From the NCBI GenBank assembly GCA_028386065.3, contig JAKUCV010000249.1, positions 11,292 to 75,291 of the forward strand: 64,000 bases of DNA, read 5' to 3'. A program made the translations under genes and the position numbers. Source of the DNA: Turnera subulata (Eukaryota; Streptophyta; Magnoliopsida; Malpighiales; Passifloraceae). This document shows positions 31,742-43,758 of this stretch, piece by piece. Every line of letters begins with the position of its first letter. The first letter of the stretch is position 1. Below the pieces are notes generated by a model. That model saw only the letters and a list, made by a program, of their open reading frames with translations, ran no database searches and had not been told where the DNA came from.

Positions 31742-32636
31742 AAACTTGATGTGGTCAATCCAGCAAGTGCATAGAACCGTCGTGGTACTCAAGGTCATAT
31801 CCACAGAGACTAGGCAAGATAATAAAAGATTCAAATTATATGGCGAAGATAAATAAAGAGAAATGTTATGGGAATTAAAGATTGATAATATAGCAAATGT
31901 CGAATTAAGTGTAAAGAGATTAGAAAGCAAAAGCAATAAACAAAGTAACAAAGCAAAGATAAAAGAAAAAAGCCTAGATCATTCGGGAATTCACGGCCCT
32001 TCCATTGCCATGGATCAATGTACTATTTAAATTGAAACGTACAACCAAACACATGAATTTTGATGGGTAAAAACCTATAGTGAAACTATCCGCTCTCGCC
32101 AGTTTAGTCTCGTCTCAAAGAGTCACCTAATCACTCTCGTCAATTAGATTACCTCTAGGAGCAACGAAGCTTGTTGTTGCTACTGATTCCAGGATAACCT
32201 AAACCCTCTCAGCATTTAGATTAAAGATGGTTGATGATTTTTGGATAATAGACTTCTCCTCTTGGTACTTCACCTATTACCTAGAAGTTGCAATAAAGCT
32301 GGCCACTTCCTTAAAGCAAGAAATAAGCTCACAACAATCAACGAGTCCAATACTGAGAGCTTTTTCTTTGCCCCCGACTGCTACAGTAACAGAATAGTGT
32401 TTCCAACAAAAAATCCCCGCCGCCGCTCGGGTCTTCTCCGGCAAGAACAAGGATGGCCTGAGGAGGTAGATCCTCCCCCGTCTGAAGATCTACGTCCGGC
32501 TACACTCTTCAAGCCACCACTGAACCAAAGAAGCCAGCTGCTAGGAAGCTCCAGTTTGACGACAACGTCGAACTCACGCGCCGTGCCTCCTGCACGTGTG
32601 CCACCGCTCGCCGCCAGCTCCCCGGTAGCTGCGGCC

Positions 32637-34292
32637 ATGGGCGAAGCACCGGAGGACAAGACGGCAGCTGAGGAACCTGCTCGACACAAATCCCGACCCC
32701 GAACAGTGAGCTCCAGCCCTGTTTAACGACAACCTTCTAGAACTCGTAAAGCGGCTGCCTCTCCTCCCATAGGCGACCGGCTCCGACCACCATCACCTTC
32801 ATTATTCCAGCAGACCGAAGACTCTCCACCGGATTCTACCAACAACACTCCTCTGCCCCCTGTCTGGATCCGGTCGCCTTCTCCAACCCCCGTCCTCAAT
32901 GCCGACCAAGTGACCGGCTTCCACCCCGACCCAGCCGAGTCACACGCAACACCAGTAACCTCGGGAGCTGCTCTGCCCATCCCCTCGGGAGCCGTGCCGC
33001 TGGTCCTCTCTGGTGTTGTACCACCAGTCACCTTGCGAGCTACAACGGTGCCTACTGCAGACATGGTGACTGGTCCAACCAATTTGGTCCAACCTGCCCA
33101 ACCACCCCCTGCTGATTCCGGTTCAACCATCCCAACCGAACCCGGTTGGTTCAGACGTGTCCATGGAAGAGGCTCGTCCCAGCTATCGAGATACTCTTTT
33201 TGGTGGGTCTAATCCACTTTTTCAGTCAGATCCTTGGGAGCTAGAGGGTGAGGCAGAATATGAAGACGGAGATCTAACGGTAATGCAAGAAGACGGGATA
33301 GATAACCTAGTCTTATCTGACCATTTCAAAGCTAGGCTGGACAAGCAATGGGAAAATACAGTGGTGATCAAGCTGTTTGGGCGGTTCATTAGGTTCAAAG
33401 CCCTGCATGCCAACCTACAAACTCTTTGGCAGCCTACAGGCCCTTTCAAAATCATTGACCTAGAGAACAATTTCTACATGGTGCGCTTATGGGCGTCGAA
33501 AGATTACATCCATGCCCTGACTGATGGGCCTTGGCTCTTCTACGGCAGCATGCTGAGTGTACAACCATGGACCCCAAACTTCTAAGCTTCCACCGGCAAG
33601 ATTTCCTCGATTTTCACATGGATCTAGTTCCCTAATTTTCCCACTAATTGGTACCATTCCAAGATCCTCAGACAGCTTGGCAACATGGTGGGGTGAACAA
33701 TCAAGCTTGACGGTAACTCCACAAACCCCACTCGTGCTAAATTTGCTAAAATTGCTGTTTGTCTTGATTTCACAAAACCTTTGAAGGGAACAGTACACCT
33801 TGATGGTGAACCTTTGAAGGTACGGTATGAGGGTTTATCCAATTTATGTTTTGTTTGTGAGAAGTTCGACCACAATATCCTAGCTTGCCCGGAAGCTCCG
33901 CTTACACAGCGATCAGGGGCAGAGCCTCCACCTATCTCCACCACGACAAAAGACGAAAGGGGTGATTGGATGATTGTGTCGAGGAGGCCCGGAGGCATAC
34001 CCGACGTCAGGTTGTCGCTCCCCAGGTCCATCTGCCACCCTCCCCTACCCGCAATACATCCAACCGTTTTCATCTTCTGGATAGTGCTCGCCCTGAGGTT
34101 GCAAAGGAGGCCATACACTCCCTCCCAGCTACACCAATCCCATATAGACAGCCCACACCAAATGCCTTACCGGTGACACCAAATGTTCCTTCCCCCCTCC
34201 ACCACCACCAGTTGTTAATGAGGCCACGACCTAGCCCGAACATTTACCTACCCCCCCACACTCCAAGACTTCCTAGGGGAAGGAATCCTTAA
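32637..34292 (+). pseudogene. LINE ORF1 (DUF4283 domain and CCHC knuckle)
   Basis: A Pro/Ala/Ser-rich N-terminal region (32637-33150, broken by stops) is followed from 33157 by a DUF4283-like domain: MEEARPSYRDTLFGG, then NTVVIKLFGRFIRFKALHANL and FYMVRLWASKDYIHALTDGPW. Stops and shifts lie between 33585 and 33780. The frame reopens with VHLDGEPLKVRYEGLSNLCF and a zinc knuckle CFVCEKFDHNILAC (CX2CX4HX4C). Downstream it is Pro-rich. ORF1 proteins bind the LINE RNA. The order DUF4283 then knuckle is the plant L1 arrangement. Confidence 0.8.
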
Positions 34293-34911
34293 GAGATCCA
34301 AACCCAAGATCTCTACCCAAAATCCAAAAACATCCATGAGAAAATCCTAACCTCTAAAAATTTCGAAGCTCACCCCAAAGGAAAATCCCAGAAGGCCAAC
34401 CCTTAAAGATGTTTCTATTACCTGCCCTTACCCGACCACCTCTGATGTTGTCCACACCCCAGGACCTGTCACCTCTAGAGTCTCTTCTTCAGCCAATTAT
34501 CCCGTTATCTCCAACAACTTCAAGCAACCAACCACTACCCGGCCCCCTAAAAACCAAAACCATACGGCAGTGGTCCTTACCGAGGACTGTCACCGTATGA
34601 TCTTTTCCCCAGGTGCATCCAGCTCAGCTATGGATGTGGAACGGCCGCCGGATAGTCACTAGCATCACTGACCTTGCCAGTCATCCGGCCTGGTTTGTTT
34701 TTCATTTTGCGAGATGTCTTCGCAACAGTTTTTTATTCTATGTCTTGTATGTTTAGGGATTATTCCCTAGTGATGATTTACTTCTTAAGTACTAGTAAGG
34801 TATCTTGTCTAAGATAGGAGTCGAATTGACCTACTGACTCCTAATCATGTACTTAGCTCACGTATATTTATCAAATATACTTCTCGGTTTCGACCAAAAA
34901 GGAAATTAGCT
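34293..34911 (+). other. LINE ORF1 tail and 3' UTR
   Basis: 34293-34640 is Pro-rich broken coding sequence. 34640-34911 is AT-rich and ends TATACTTCTCGGTTTCGACCAAAAAG, the usual short 3' end of a plant LINE. Confidence 0.5.
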
Positions 34912-35151
34912 CACAATAGTCAATCAAAATTACTTTGTGAATGAATTTGCAGCAAATGGTACATCAAACCATAGCAAATTTAGGGTAAGGTGCATCCCTA
35001 TGATCTAGAATGAAAAATTAGTTCATGAATGAACTTGAAACAAAAAATGAGAAAGACTTGGTTTCCTCACCACATTCTCAAAAGAAAATGAAAGGAACAA
35101 CAACTTGACAGAATTTTGGTTTCAAGGTGTGTGTTATGTGTGTTTAGCTCC

Positions 35152-35168
35152 CACTCTTTTATAGTGCT
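35152..35168 (-). promoter_or_regulatory. TATA box of the Athila-like LTR
   Basis: The minus strand reads AGCACTATAAAAGAGTGGG. The AACATCGATGTT pairs lie about 550 bp upstream in element orientation. Confidence 0.6.
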
Positions 35169-35714
35169 TCTTCACTAGTTGGACAGCTTGGAGATGACTT
35201 ATTTTAATCTCCTATAGTCAACAAAATCGTGCTGGAAAGGGCCTGAATGTTGAAAGCATTTGCTGGTAGAGTGGTTGCAAGGTATGGGTTGCCACTTGCT
35301 TTTTCAGTCTAGCATGAATATTCCTTCTCTTTTGCATGTGCTGTTGGTTGAGCTTTCTTTCCAATAAATTATGTTGGTTTCCAGGCTGTTTTATTCTCCT
35401 TGAATGCCTTCCAGGTCGTTCAATTTAATTATCCAACAAAGCATGTGCTTCTGGTTGCCATGATGCTCTTCTAGAAGGGGTCACATGGTTGACAGCATAT
35501 GACCTGACATTTATAAGCACTTTTGGCATCCTTAGATTGCCGAATTGGACTTAGGGATATTGTACAAAGTTGTAGATAATTATTTTATCTTTCTGTCCAT
35601 ATAAAGAACTCATGATTTGGACTTGTGTAGTAGGAGTTATGATAAAAATACCGAGACTGGGCCGGTGGCCAGTGCAGAATTCCTGCACGCCTGCAAGTTT
35701 GGGCAGAAGGTATT

Positions 35715-35883
35715 AAACATCAATGTTGGAATAACTACATTGATGTTTGGTGAAGTTTAGGATGTCCAAATTTGGGCAGAAGGTCTGAAATATCGATGTT
35801 GGAATTACAACATCGATGTTTGGTGAAAAAAAGTTCCCAGAAGCCTTTCAACATCGATGATTAGGATATCCAACATTGATGTT
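35715..35883. repeat. AACATCGATGTT pairs in the Athila-like LTR
   Basis: Three pairs, partly decayed, at 35715/35736, 35789/35809 and 35850/35872. Spacing inside pairs is 21, 20 and 22 bp; the first two pairs are 74 bp apart, the same unit length as in the copia LTR. Confidence 0.8.
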
Positions 35884-36265
35884 TGATAGAGTGAATTGAA
35901 TTGATCACTGCTCCTAATCCGTTAAGCCAAAAATTATGAACTTTATATCACTAGAAAGCTCAAGATGTCTACTTTCATCTCCAACCAGTTTCATGTTAAT
36001 TGGACATTTGAGGCTTCTGAAATCGGCCAAAGAGTGAACTGTTCTCAAGTTTTTGTCCGGTTTCCAGTTTTGGCCGAAATTGATCGTTTTCGGTAGCGAA
36101 GTGGGACGATTTTACACCTGAAAACATAATTATTAGTTCAAGAAATTTATTCAACAACCAAACAAAGAAAGGTAGGTAAAATGGATGATTTTTATTCGAA
36201 ATTATAATAATAAAGAAGTTTTCATGCCTTAAATACTATGTGAAATATGTGCATATCATTCTGGA

Positions 36266-38261
36266 GAGAAAGCGCTTGAATCTGGAGAAAAGATTAATCC
36301 TTTGGATGAGACATGCACTGTTGGTGAAGGCAAAAACAAACTTCTTGTTGAGTTTATGAGATCGTTGGTGCCACCTTTGGGGAAGGATGCAAAAGAATTC
36401 TATAAGGAGAAGATGAAGGAACTAGGTGGTGTCTTGGTTCATATGAAGAACACCGATGAGGAAGATTTGGCTGCTGAGCGTGTCAATTCCAGTATTCCTG
36501 AAGTAGAACAAAGCCTGGCTGATGAAGAAGCCAAATTCGGAGAACCAAAGAGGACAAAAGAGACAGAGAAGGGCAAATGTGTTGAAATTGTTGATGAAAT
36601 CACACTTCAGATTCGAATTTCTGATCCTGAAGTAGATGCTAAGGAAGATTTGGTCCAAACTACTGAGAAGGCCAAATCTGCTGAAGAAGAGCCAAAGAAA
36701 GACCTGAATGAAGAAAAGGAAGAGAGCTTGCTGCTAGAAGGAGATTTGGCTTAACTAGAGACCAAGTCTACCACTGAGAAGGTCACTCCACACACCGAGC
36801 CAGAAAGGGAGGCAGAGAGTCAAAAACCAAATTAGATGTGCCAAATCCGAAGTTGCCAAAACATTTGGCTCAAACTCCAACCACCCAAGCCTCTAGCGCT
36901 AGACATGTCAGGCCAAGTACTCATGTGAAGACAATATTTAGAAGAGGAGGAAAGAAACTTGGAGAGATGGTTGTTGAGGTGGATTCTGATGATGATGAGA
37001 TTCACAGTGAGAACTCACCTGTCAATGAAGATTCCAAGAAGAAAAAGAGAGTTGATGAAGAGCAGGAAAGCTCTAGAGCCAAGCAGAGTGATGACAAGCC
37101 AAATGATAGTGACAAAGAGCAGAACTCAGATGAAGAAAATGAGAGCGAAAAGGAATACAAAAGGATGAAGAAGAGGATAACAGTGACGAAGACGAGGATA
37201 ACAGTGACGAAGATGATGATGCAGAATCTGACAAGGCTAAAGATGATGAAGAAAAGGATGAGGAGTCCGATAACGAAAAAGAGATTACTCTTGCACCAGC
37301 CAAAAGAAAGCTGAAAAATCTTTCCAAGTGAGGTTCCAAGAAGAGAGCTAAAAGGAAGTACTTCACTCATACTCCAACATACACAATGGAGCTTGCATAT
37401 TTTGAAGCAATTGGAGTGAAAAAATTGTTGAAGGATGCAACTCTTGAGACTTTAGCCACTTTGAAGGTCCAAGGCTATGAAGTTCTCATAAAGAACTTCT
37501 ACGATAACAAGACAGTCGAGTATGGAAACAAAGGGCAAGTTGAGTGCATCAAGACAAAGATCAAAGGAAGAAAGATCAAGGTGACCACTGAGTTGTTCTG
37601 TGAGGTGCTGAAAATCCAACCAGGGGAGATCAGATTCTATGATTCAACATCCGGAACTCCAATCAATATTCCCAAGACTCCATGTCACACCAAGCAGAAT
37701 CAGATCCTCTTCAACAGCCTTGAGTCTGACAACTACAACAATTGAAACCTAGAGATAGGGCTCTCATGTATACACTGACGTGGGTCATCATGCCAAGAAA
37801 GAACTCTCGGACCACAATCAAGAAGCTTGATCAATGGATTTTGGCTTGCCTCATCAAGAAGTCCTCCATATGCTTTGGTACTCTCATTCTTCACCATATG
37901 GCACTCTACAATAAGCAATCTCATGGTTCTCTAATCACTCTTTTGGCCAAGAAACTGAAGATTACTCCTACACTTGCTGATAAAGCCTACTGCTCTCAAG
38001 AAGATCAATTCAGAAACTCTGGCTAAGATGTCTATCAAGCCAAATCCTGATGGTGAATATGCTGTGACCAAATCTGCTGGAAAAGGTCTAAAAATTAGTG
38101 ATGTGTCAGAACAAGTGACTATTCTCAAGGGAGAGATCAGTGAGCTAAAGGATGAACTGAGCTTTAGCCGCAACCAAATGAAAAAATCTCAGAAGAAGAT
38201 CTTTGCAAAGCTCGATCGAATTGCTGCCACTCTCTCTCAAGATGCTTCAGATGATGAATGA
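36266..38261 (+). pseudogene. PF20167-type protein, broken in several frames
   Basis: The readable order is: a charged region (36302-36754, Glu/Lys rich), a stretch with SDEENESEKE and an Asp/Glu-rich block (37100-37330) interrupted by frame changes, a stop at 37329, then the domain-like part MELAYFEAIGVKKLLKDATL, GYEVLIKNFYDNKTVEYGNK and KIKVTTELFCEVLKIQPGEI (37386-37745), a shift, LDQWILACLIKKSSICFG, a shift, and a coiled-coil end (EQVTILKGEISELKDELSF) to the stop at 38261. The GRKIKVTTELFCEVL pattern is characteristic of this plant family. It is a different subfamily from the gene at 1-945. Confidence 0.65.
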
Positions 38262-39004
38262 TGCTCCAACAGATCTGATGCTTTAGGTCATGCATTGCAT
38301 TCTCCATAAGTACTCTATTTTATCTATTCTGCATAAGTATTCTACTTTATTACTACTGTTCTTATCTGGTTTCTAAGTTGAATATTTGGCTTTGCTTTGG
38401 ATATTTCGTTTTATGATGCTATCTACTTTCTCCTTTGGATCTTATCTTTTACTGATGCCAAAAAGGGGAGATGAATGCTGTTTTTTTATGTTATGTTCTA
38501 CAGATGTTGTGATATTCTGTGGAAATTTTTATGCAGGGAACAACATTTGGCTCAGTGGAACAACCAAATGTTGATAAGCTTATAATGTTAAAAATTTTGG
38601 CTGATATGAAAAGCCAAATGATTATTGCAGGAAATACTCATGAGCTTATAAATGATGTTAGTGATGATATATTTGGCTGATAGTTAAGCCAATTGATATG
38701 TTTAGAATTTCTTTGCAGGAATACTTTTGTGAAATTTGAGTGTGAAATCATACCAGTGGAATTTGTATACTGTGCTCTTATGTTGGGGGAGCTACTTGAA
38801 AAAAGCCTTTAGCATTTTTAGTGTACGATGCATATACGCAGGGGGAGCATTTGGCTGAAAAATTGAGCCAAATGAATGCGTTAAAATTTTGTCAAACTAT
38901 GCTTTAAAACAGGGGGAGTTTTGCTTATTCGGTTATCTTATTTCTAACCAGTATTTTATTTGCAAAATAGACAACATGTTTGTCATCATGAAAAAGGGGG
39001 AGAT
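38262..39004 (+). other. 3' region with serial polypurine-like tracts
   Basis: AAAAAGGGGAGAT (about 38459), TTGGGGGAGCT (38783), CAGGGGGAGCAT (38839), ACAGGGGGAGTT (38909) and the terminal AAAAAGGGGGAGATT (38992). TTTGGCTNA...AGCCAAAT inverted repeats lie near 38548-38690 and 38846-38872. No coding sequence. Confidence 0.65.
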
Positions 39005-39146
39005 TGTTAGCCTAAACGTGTGTTAAGTGCTTAATTAAGTAATTAATTAAGACTAATCTTGTTTAGTATATTTCTGATGATTATCCAATGTCTATATTAT
39101 TATTTTGATAATTAACAAACAGTATAGAAAGTCCTTGTGTGTTTTA

Positions 39147-39888
39147 GTGGTGAAATCAGGGGAAACCGGGCATTTCTGGGCATCATGACCGCCATGGCCA
39201 TCGGTGGATGGCCGCCTGGACCCGGCGGTCGTCCCGCCATGACCACCCGGCACTCCCTTGTTTCCCCGTACTTTCCTTTTTTGCTCCCGGTTTCCCCTAA
39301 TTCCTCTCTGATTTGATTCAACTGCGTAATTAACCCCTAATCAACCCAGAATCACCTCTTTTCTTGATTACTACTCCTCCCAATCATCTTCTAATTGATT
39401 GATTGCACATTAACTCTCCATTTTATGCACAATTCATACCAAAAACATATTTACTAATAAAAGATGATTTAACTCTGATTTTCTACGAAAATCAGAGCTA
39501 ACATTTGTCTACAAGTAATGTGTTTATGGGCTATTCAACTCTGGAAAGTCCATATTCCATTAACTTAGGCCCTCAAATTCATCCTTAACCTAAAAATAAA
39601 TCTTCTCATTATAATCGGGATAAAATAAGCAAGAAAGCTCAAATAAATAAAATAGGACAGTATTTTAATGAACAGGACCTTAGTATATTTTCATCCTAAG
39701 ATTAAATCATCTCATTAATCCTAAGGTTCAAACATATAAACCCCAATTCATAAAATATGCATTCCACTAAAATAAAAACCAAGTGTGCCTTAGCCAAAGA
39801 CCAAATCATCTCTTAATCTTATGGTTTGAGCGTACCCAAAATCTAAATTAGAGGAATTTTTGTGGGTCAAATTTGGATGTTCACAGTG
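39147..39888 (-). mobile_element. Truncated Tat-like LTR
   Basis: Contains the palindrome ladder (39186-39260; steps 23 and 31, one unit shortened) and the family end GGGTCAAATTTGGATGTTCACA at 39888. The TATA and stem-loop half is missing. Junction with PF20167-element LTR sequence near 39146. Confidence 0.75.
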
Positions 39889-40634
39889 AAGTACAGGTAG
39901 AACAGGATGGGGAGAAGATGGATGAGCAGAGTGATTCGGAAAAAGCAGGCTCCGGTGAGGCGATGACGATTCCGGGAAGGGGTGAAGGTCGGAGACGCGG
40001 ACCAGGGGCGGGTGTACAAGCAAGCTGATTTCTCAGGATCAAGGTAGGAGGATCAGTTTGATTTATTGCTTTTAATTGTGCAGAAGTCATATTCGAAAAG
40101 AATTATGGCACCCCAAATTTCACGCTATCACAATCAAGTGGTAGGGGAAATCAGGGGATTACCACTGGTGGCAATGGGCTCTCTCCAATCAAAATTTTTA
40201 ACCCCTTTGCTCCCATAGTGGACTATTGGACAGTGAATCAATGGACCCTAATGAGCCCAATTCAGTTGAAGTGCCAGTGGATCATAATATATCGGATGGA
40301 TCATCTTCTAAGGTTGGGTCTTCTCAGACGTATTACAGCAAGTCTGATGTTCCCTTCTCAGTGACTTCTCAAAGCATTGGCTATTTGGAAAGAAAACTGG
40401 TCTAAGCCATCAAATCGGCAAGCGTGAGTGTGTGCCGTAAGTTCAAACAGATAACAAAAATTGGCTAAGGAGAGTTACGTGAGGCTGGCACAGTCACAAG
40501 CTGTGGTTGTAGCATCCCTAACTGGGTCTTTCTCACAACAGGAGGCTGTGCATACTGTTGAGGTTGGAATGCTCTTGGATAGAATACGCCGGCGAATCCA
40601 CAGCAGCTGGTGACGACGACAAAGGAATTAGTTG

Positions 40635-42093
40635 GAAAAGAGGCTTTTGAATGGAGTGTATCTCATGGTGATGTTTAGTCTCATATCATGGAATTCTAGA
40701 GGGTTTACTTCAGAGTCAAAACGAAAACACCTGAGGACCTTGATCTTGAAGAATGGTGCAGTTTTAACATTCCTTTGTGAGACTAAATTGCAAGGCATAA
40801 CTGAGCAGTGGTGTCGCAAGATTTGGTCACCTATTAATTGAGAGTTCTTGGCAACTGATGCCGATGGTGCTTCAAGGGGCATTCTACTTCTTTGGAACGG
40901 TGATGAATTTCGGTGCTTTAGACAGAATACTAAAGCCAACTGGATTGTTGAAGAGGGTCTTTTGGTATAGGCACCAGTTCAGGTAACTTTATGCTTTGTT
41001 TATGCACTTATAGGCCTGAATCGCTGTATGTCGATGTGGGTGGAGTTGTATGACATAAAGTTTGACTACCGGTCACCTTGGATGGTAGTCAACGACTTCA
41101 GTGAGACTTTGTTACCAGCTGAAAGAAGGAGTGGAGGACTATAGGTGAGGGGAGCCCGAACGCTAAAACATTTTATGGAGTACATGAATTTGCTTGAATT
41201 GCCTTCGTAGGGCCGTTTGTTCACCAGGACGAATTCATATGCAGCTAGTAGGATTAACACGAAAATGGCAGAGCCGGATTGGAGCATCACCTTCCCGAAT
41301 TTGACGATACAGTCTACTTCTCGGGATCACTCTGATCATTTTCCAATTATTTTATCTCAAGACAAAGTTGATTAGGGTTTCAAACCTCTTCGATTCTTAT
41401 CTTATTGGTGGGAGTACCCCAAGTTTGATGAGACTATTCAAGGTATGTGGGAGGAAATTGAACATGAGCTTCTAGGGAGATTCTATCTTATCAAAAAATT
41501 ATGTAAGTTCAGGTTTGCCTTAGCTCAAAGGAATAGACATACCTTTGGGAATGTGGATAGAGAGGTGAAGGCTTTGCAAAAAAGAGTGGGCAGCTGGGAA
41601 GTTTTGTTTGAGACAAAAGATTTGACAGAAGTAGAGAAATCAGAATTGGCCAACCTGATTTGACAGAAGCAACGAGCAAGTTTATAGAGACAGAAGCTAG
41701 GGGAGGGCCATATTATTTGGGCCTGACAAAAAGGCCGAAACACCAAATTTTTTCACACAGTTGCTTGTCATCGGGTTCGGGAAAAAGCCATGCACTCGAT
41801 TACATCCCCCAGGTATCAAAAGGGAGGCGACAAAGTTCTTTGCAGAGTTGGGAACTAAGCTGGGGAACTTACAGTTTCGTATGATTGATCAGGCTACAAC
41901 CGCGGCTTTGGAGAGTCCCGCTATGATGGATGAAATAAAAGAGGCTATTTGGACATGTGACAGTTCAAAAGCACCGGATCTAGATGGCTTCAACTTATTT
42001 TTTTATAAGAAGTATTGGGAACCACTGAAAGATGATTTGTTTGATATTGTTCAGAATTTCTTTGACACTGGATTTCTTTCAAAGGGTTCAACT
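40635..42093 (+). pseudogene. LINE ORF2 endonuclease region and RT N-terminal side
   Basis: MFSLISWNSRGFTSESKRKH and LTFLCETKL carry the WNxRG and ETK endonuclease motifs. Further traces are SRGILLLWNGDE, MVVNDFSETLL, a SRDHSDHFPI end with the catalytic SDH, then ALAQRNRHTFGNVDREVKAL and SSKAPDLDGFNLFFYKKYWE (RT region 0). At least eight stops and several frame changes. 39889-40634 holds the decayed ORF1 tail and spacer with no readable domain. Confidence 0.8.
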
Positions 42094-43758
42094 TGTGGGA
42101 CTTGACCCAAGATTAGTTAGGCCTCCCCACCTATTTCTTTACGCCTTCTTCTTGACCAAAAATTCAACAATTAAAGGAGTCGCCACCTTGATTTTATTGA
42201 GCAAAATCGAGGAAAAAACCATTAGGCATTGGCCTCTTTCAAAGGCCACTTCTTAAGGGAAGGATCTTTAGTGAAACAGAGATCGTTGGATTCGGGGTTC
42301 GTCATGGATGGAAAAGTGTCAGACACATATCCATGATGGGTGAAACTTTGTGCAATTTAAGAATAATTATATGCCTTGTGAGTGTGTTTGTATTGTGTGG
42401 AAACAAAATCACATAACAGAACAATAAACAAATTTTTTTTTAAAAAAAGAATTAAAATATATTTGGGCTTGAGTCTCCACCACTAGAAACCACCTACGTA
42501 ACCCGACAACCGGGTTCAAAGCCTACGTAGTTCTTATCATAGAATAACCACAGAACTTACATCATCAAAAGCATCATTATCAGCAACAATTCGTCATCAA
42601 ACAGCAGATAAGAAGAGATCTAGGATTACCTCTTGTAGCCCTCCTCTAGCTCCTTGGTTTAGCTTGTGTTCTCCACCCACTTTCTTTTTACTCCATAGCT
42701 CAATCTTTGATCTCCTCTTGGTCTGCCCTTGCTACCTTTTCCTTGATGCTTCCCACGAAATTTCTCCAGAGTTTCTACTAATAAAACTATTTCTAGGCCT
42801 GGAGAAGTAGAGTTTCTCCAAGCACTAAGGCTTATAAGGGGTATGTGTGAAAGAGAATGTGTGTCTTTTGGATGTGAATGGGAGGTCCTATTTACAGAGT
42901 TCTGGGAAGTGCAGGGGTCGCGCACCTCTTAATGATCAAGATTATGGCCAAAAAACTAGGCCAAAACCGTGTAGAATCAAATTAGGATCGAAAATCGGCG
43001 GAAATCGCATTTCTAGGGACGCATGACCGCCATGACGGGCGGCCATCTTTGGATGGCAGCCAGGTCCTGGCGGTCATCCATGCACGACCGCCCAGGCCTG
43101 ACGGTCCACCCGAGATGACTGCCTGGCCTTCCGGGTTTCATGTGTTGTTCCCTTTTTTGGCCCCATTCTCCCCTAATTCTGCTCTAGCTTGATTTAACCG
43201 TGTAATTAACCCCTAATCAACCCAAAATATCCCATTTTATTGATTATTACACCTCCTAGACCTTCCAAGTATGATTGATACACATTCACCCCCTCATTTC
43301 ATGCAATTTCATACAAAAAATGCATTTAGCATAAAAAATTAATTTAATTCTGATTTTTGACGAAAATCAGAGTTAAGACTAGTCTACTAGAAATATGTTT
43401 ATGGGCCGATAAAATCTAGAATGTCCATACTTTATTAACCTAGGGCTCTAAATTTATTCCTAATCCAAAAATAAAACTTCTCAATATAATTGGGTTAAAA
43501 ACAAATAAAAGACCTAGATAAATAAAATAACATAGTTTATTTAAATTAGATCTTAATATATATTTTCACATTAGAATAAATCATCTCATTAATCCTAAGA
43601 CTTAATCAGATACAAATGTCCAATTTATAAAATATGTAAATTCTACTAAAATAATTCTAAATATACTTTAGCCAAAGACCAAATCATCTCATTAGTCTCG
43701 TGGTTTTAGCATAATCTAAATTAGAAGAATATTCGTGGGTCAAATTTGGATGTTCACA
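42094..43758 (-). mobile_element. Solo Tat-like LTR in the LINE
   Basis: Ends TGTGGGACTTGACCC ... GGATGTTCACA. Stem-loop at 42493-42530, mutated TATA near 42890, ladder units at 43024, 43054, 43085 and 43116 (30, 31, 31 bp). No internal sequence on either side, so a solo LTR left by recombination. Flanks CAACT and CATAT are not a perfect duplication. Confidence 0.8.

Larger units (their letters stand above)
32343..34911 (+). mobile_element. LINE with ORF1 and 3' end but no ORF2
   Basis: Flanked by imperfect duplicates of the LTR sequence: GAAATAAGCTCACAA just before and GAAATTAGCTCACAA just after. Starts GC-rich (5' UTR and ORF1 start), ends with a short tail GTTTCGACCAAAAAG. ORF2 (endonuclease and RT) is absent: ORF1 runs into 3' UTR-like sequence near 34600. 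Either an internally deleted copy or a half-LINE family. Confidence 0.65.
9428..36258 (-). mobile_element. Athila-like Ty3-gypsy element, multiply interrupted
   Basis: Order on the minus strand: 5' LTR (36258-31747, with a LINE inside), PBS (31741-31723), gag, protease, RT, RNase H (to 27950), then a 15.2-kb Tat-like insertion (27949-12717), integrase (12716-11428), non-coding 3' region, polypurine tract, 3' LTR remnant (9851-9428). The PBS, the FMDDF RT box, the [13 protein letters not shown] integrase block and a GGTTGCCTCCC tract in the 3' region (near 11375) are Athila hallmarks. Many stops and shifts make it an old copy. Confidence 0.82.
31747..36258 (-). mobile_element. Athila-like 5' LTR, with a LINE inserted
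   Basis: Plus-strand ends TGATGTGGTCAATCC ... GTGCATATCA. Without the LINE the LTR is about 1.9 kb. The R/U5 end carries the conserved GTGGATATGACCTTGAGTACC block (minus strand). TATA box at 35152-35168, AACATCGATGTT pairs at 35715-35883. Its right part matches the 3' LTR remnant at 9428-9851. Confidence 0.8.
36259..39146 (+). mobile_element. PF20167-type element fragment
   Basis: Begins where the Athila-like LTR ends. Contains a broken gene, a 3' region with repeated GGGGGAG tracts, a terminal polypurine tract AAAAAGGGGGAGATTG and the first about 140 bp of an LTR (TGTTAGCCTAAACGTG, from 39005). The LTR is cut at about 39146 by a truncated Tat LTR. A related copy lies at 60608-61786 in reverse orientation. 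Confidence 0.65.

Noticed and set aside
32381..33130. Minus-strand frames of 102 and 135 residues
   Set aside because: Shadows of the GC-rich LINE ORF1 region on the plus strand; low-complexity Gly/Ser/Arg content.
37002..37370. Ser- and Leu-rich minus-strand frames
   Set aside because: Reverse translation of the acidic GAT/GAA-rich tract of the PF20167-type gene.
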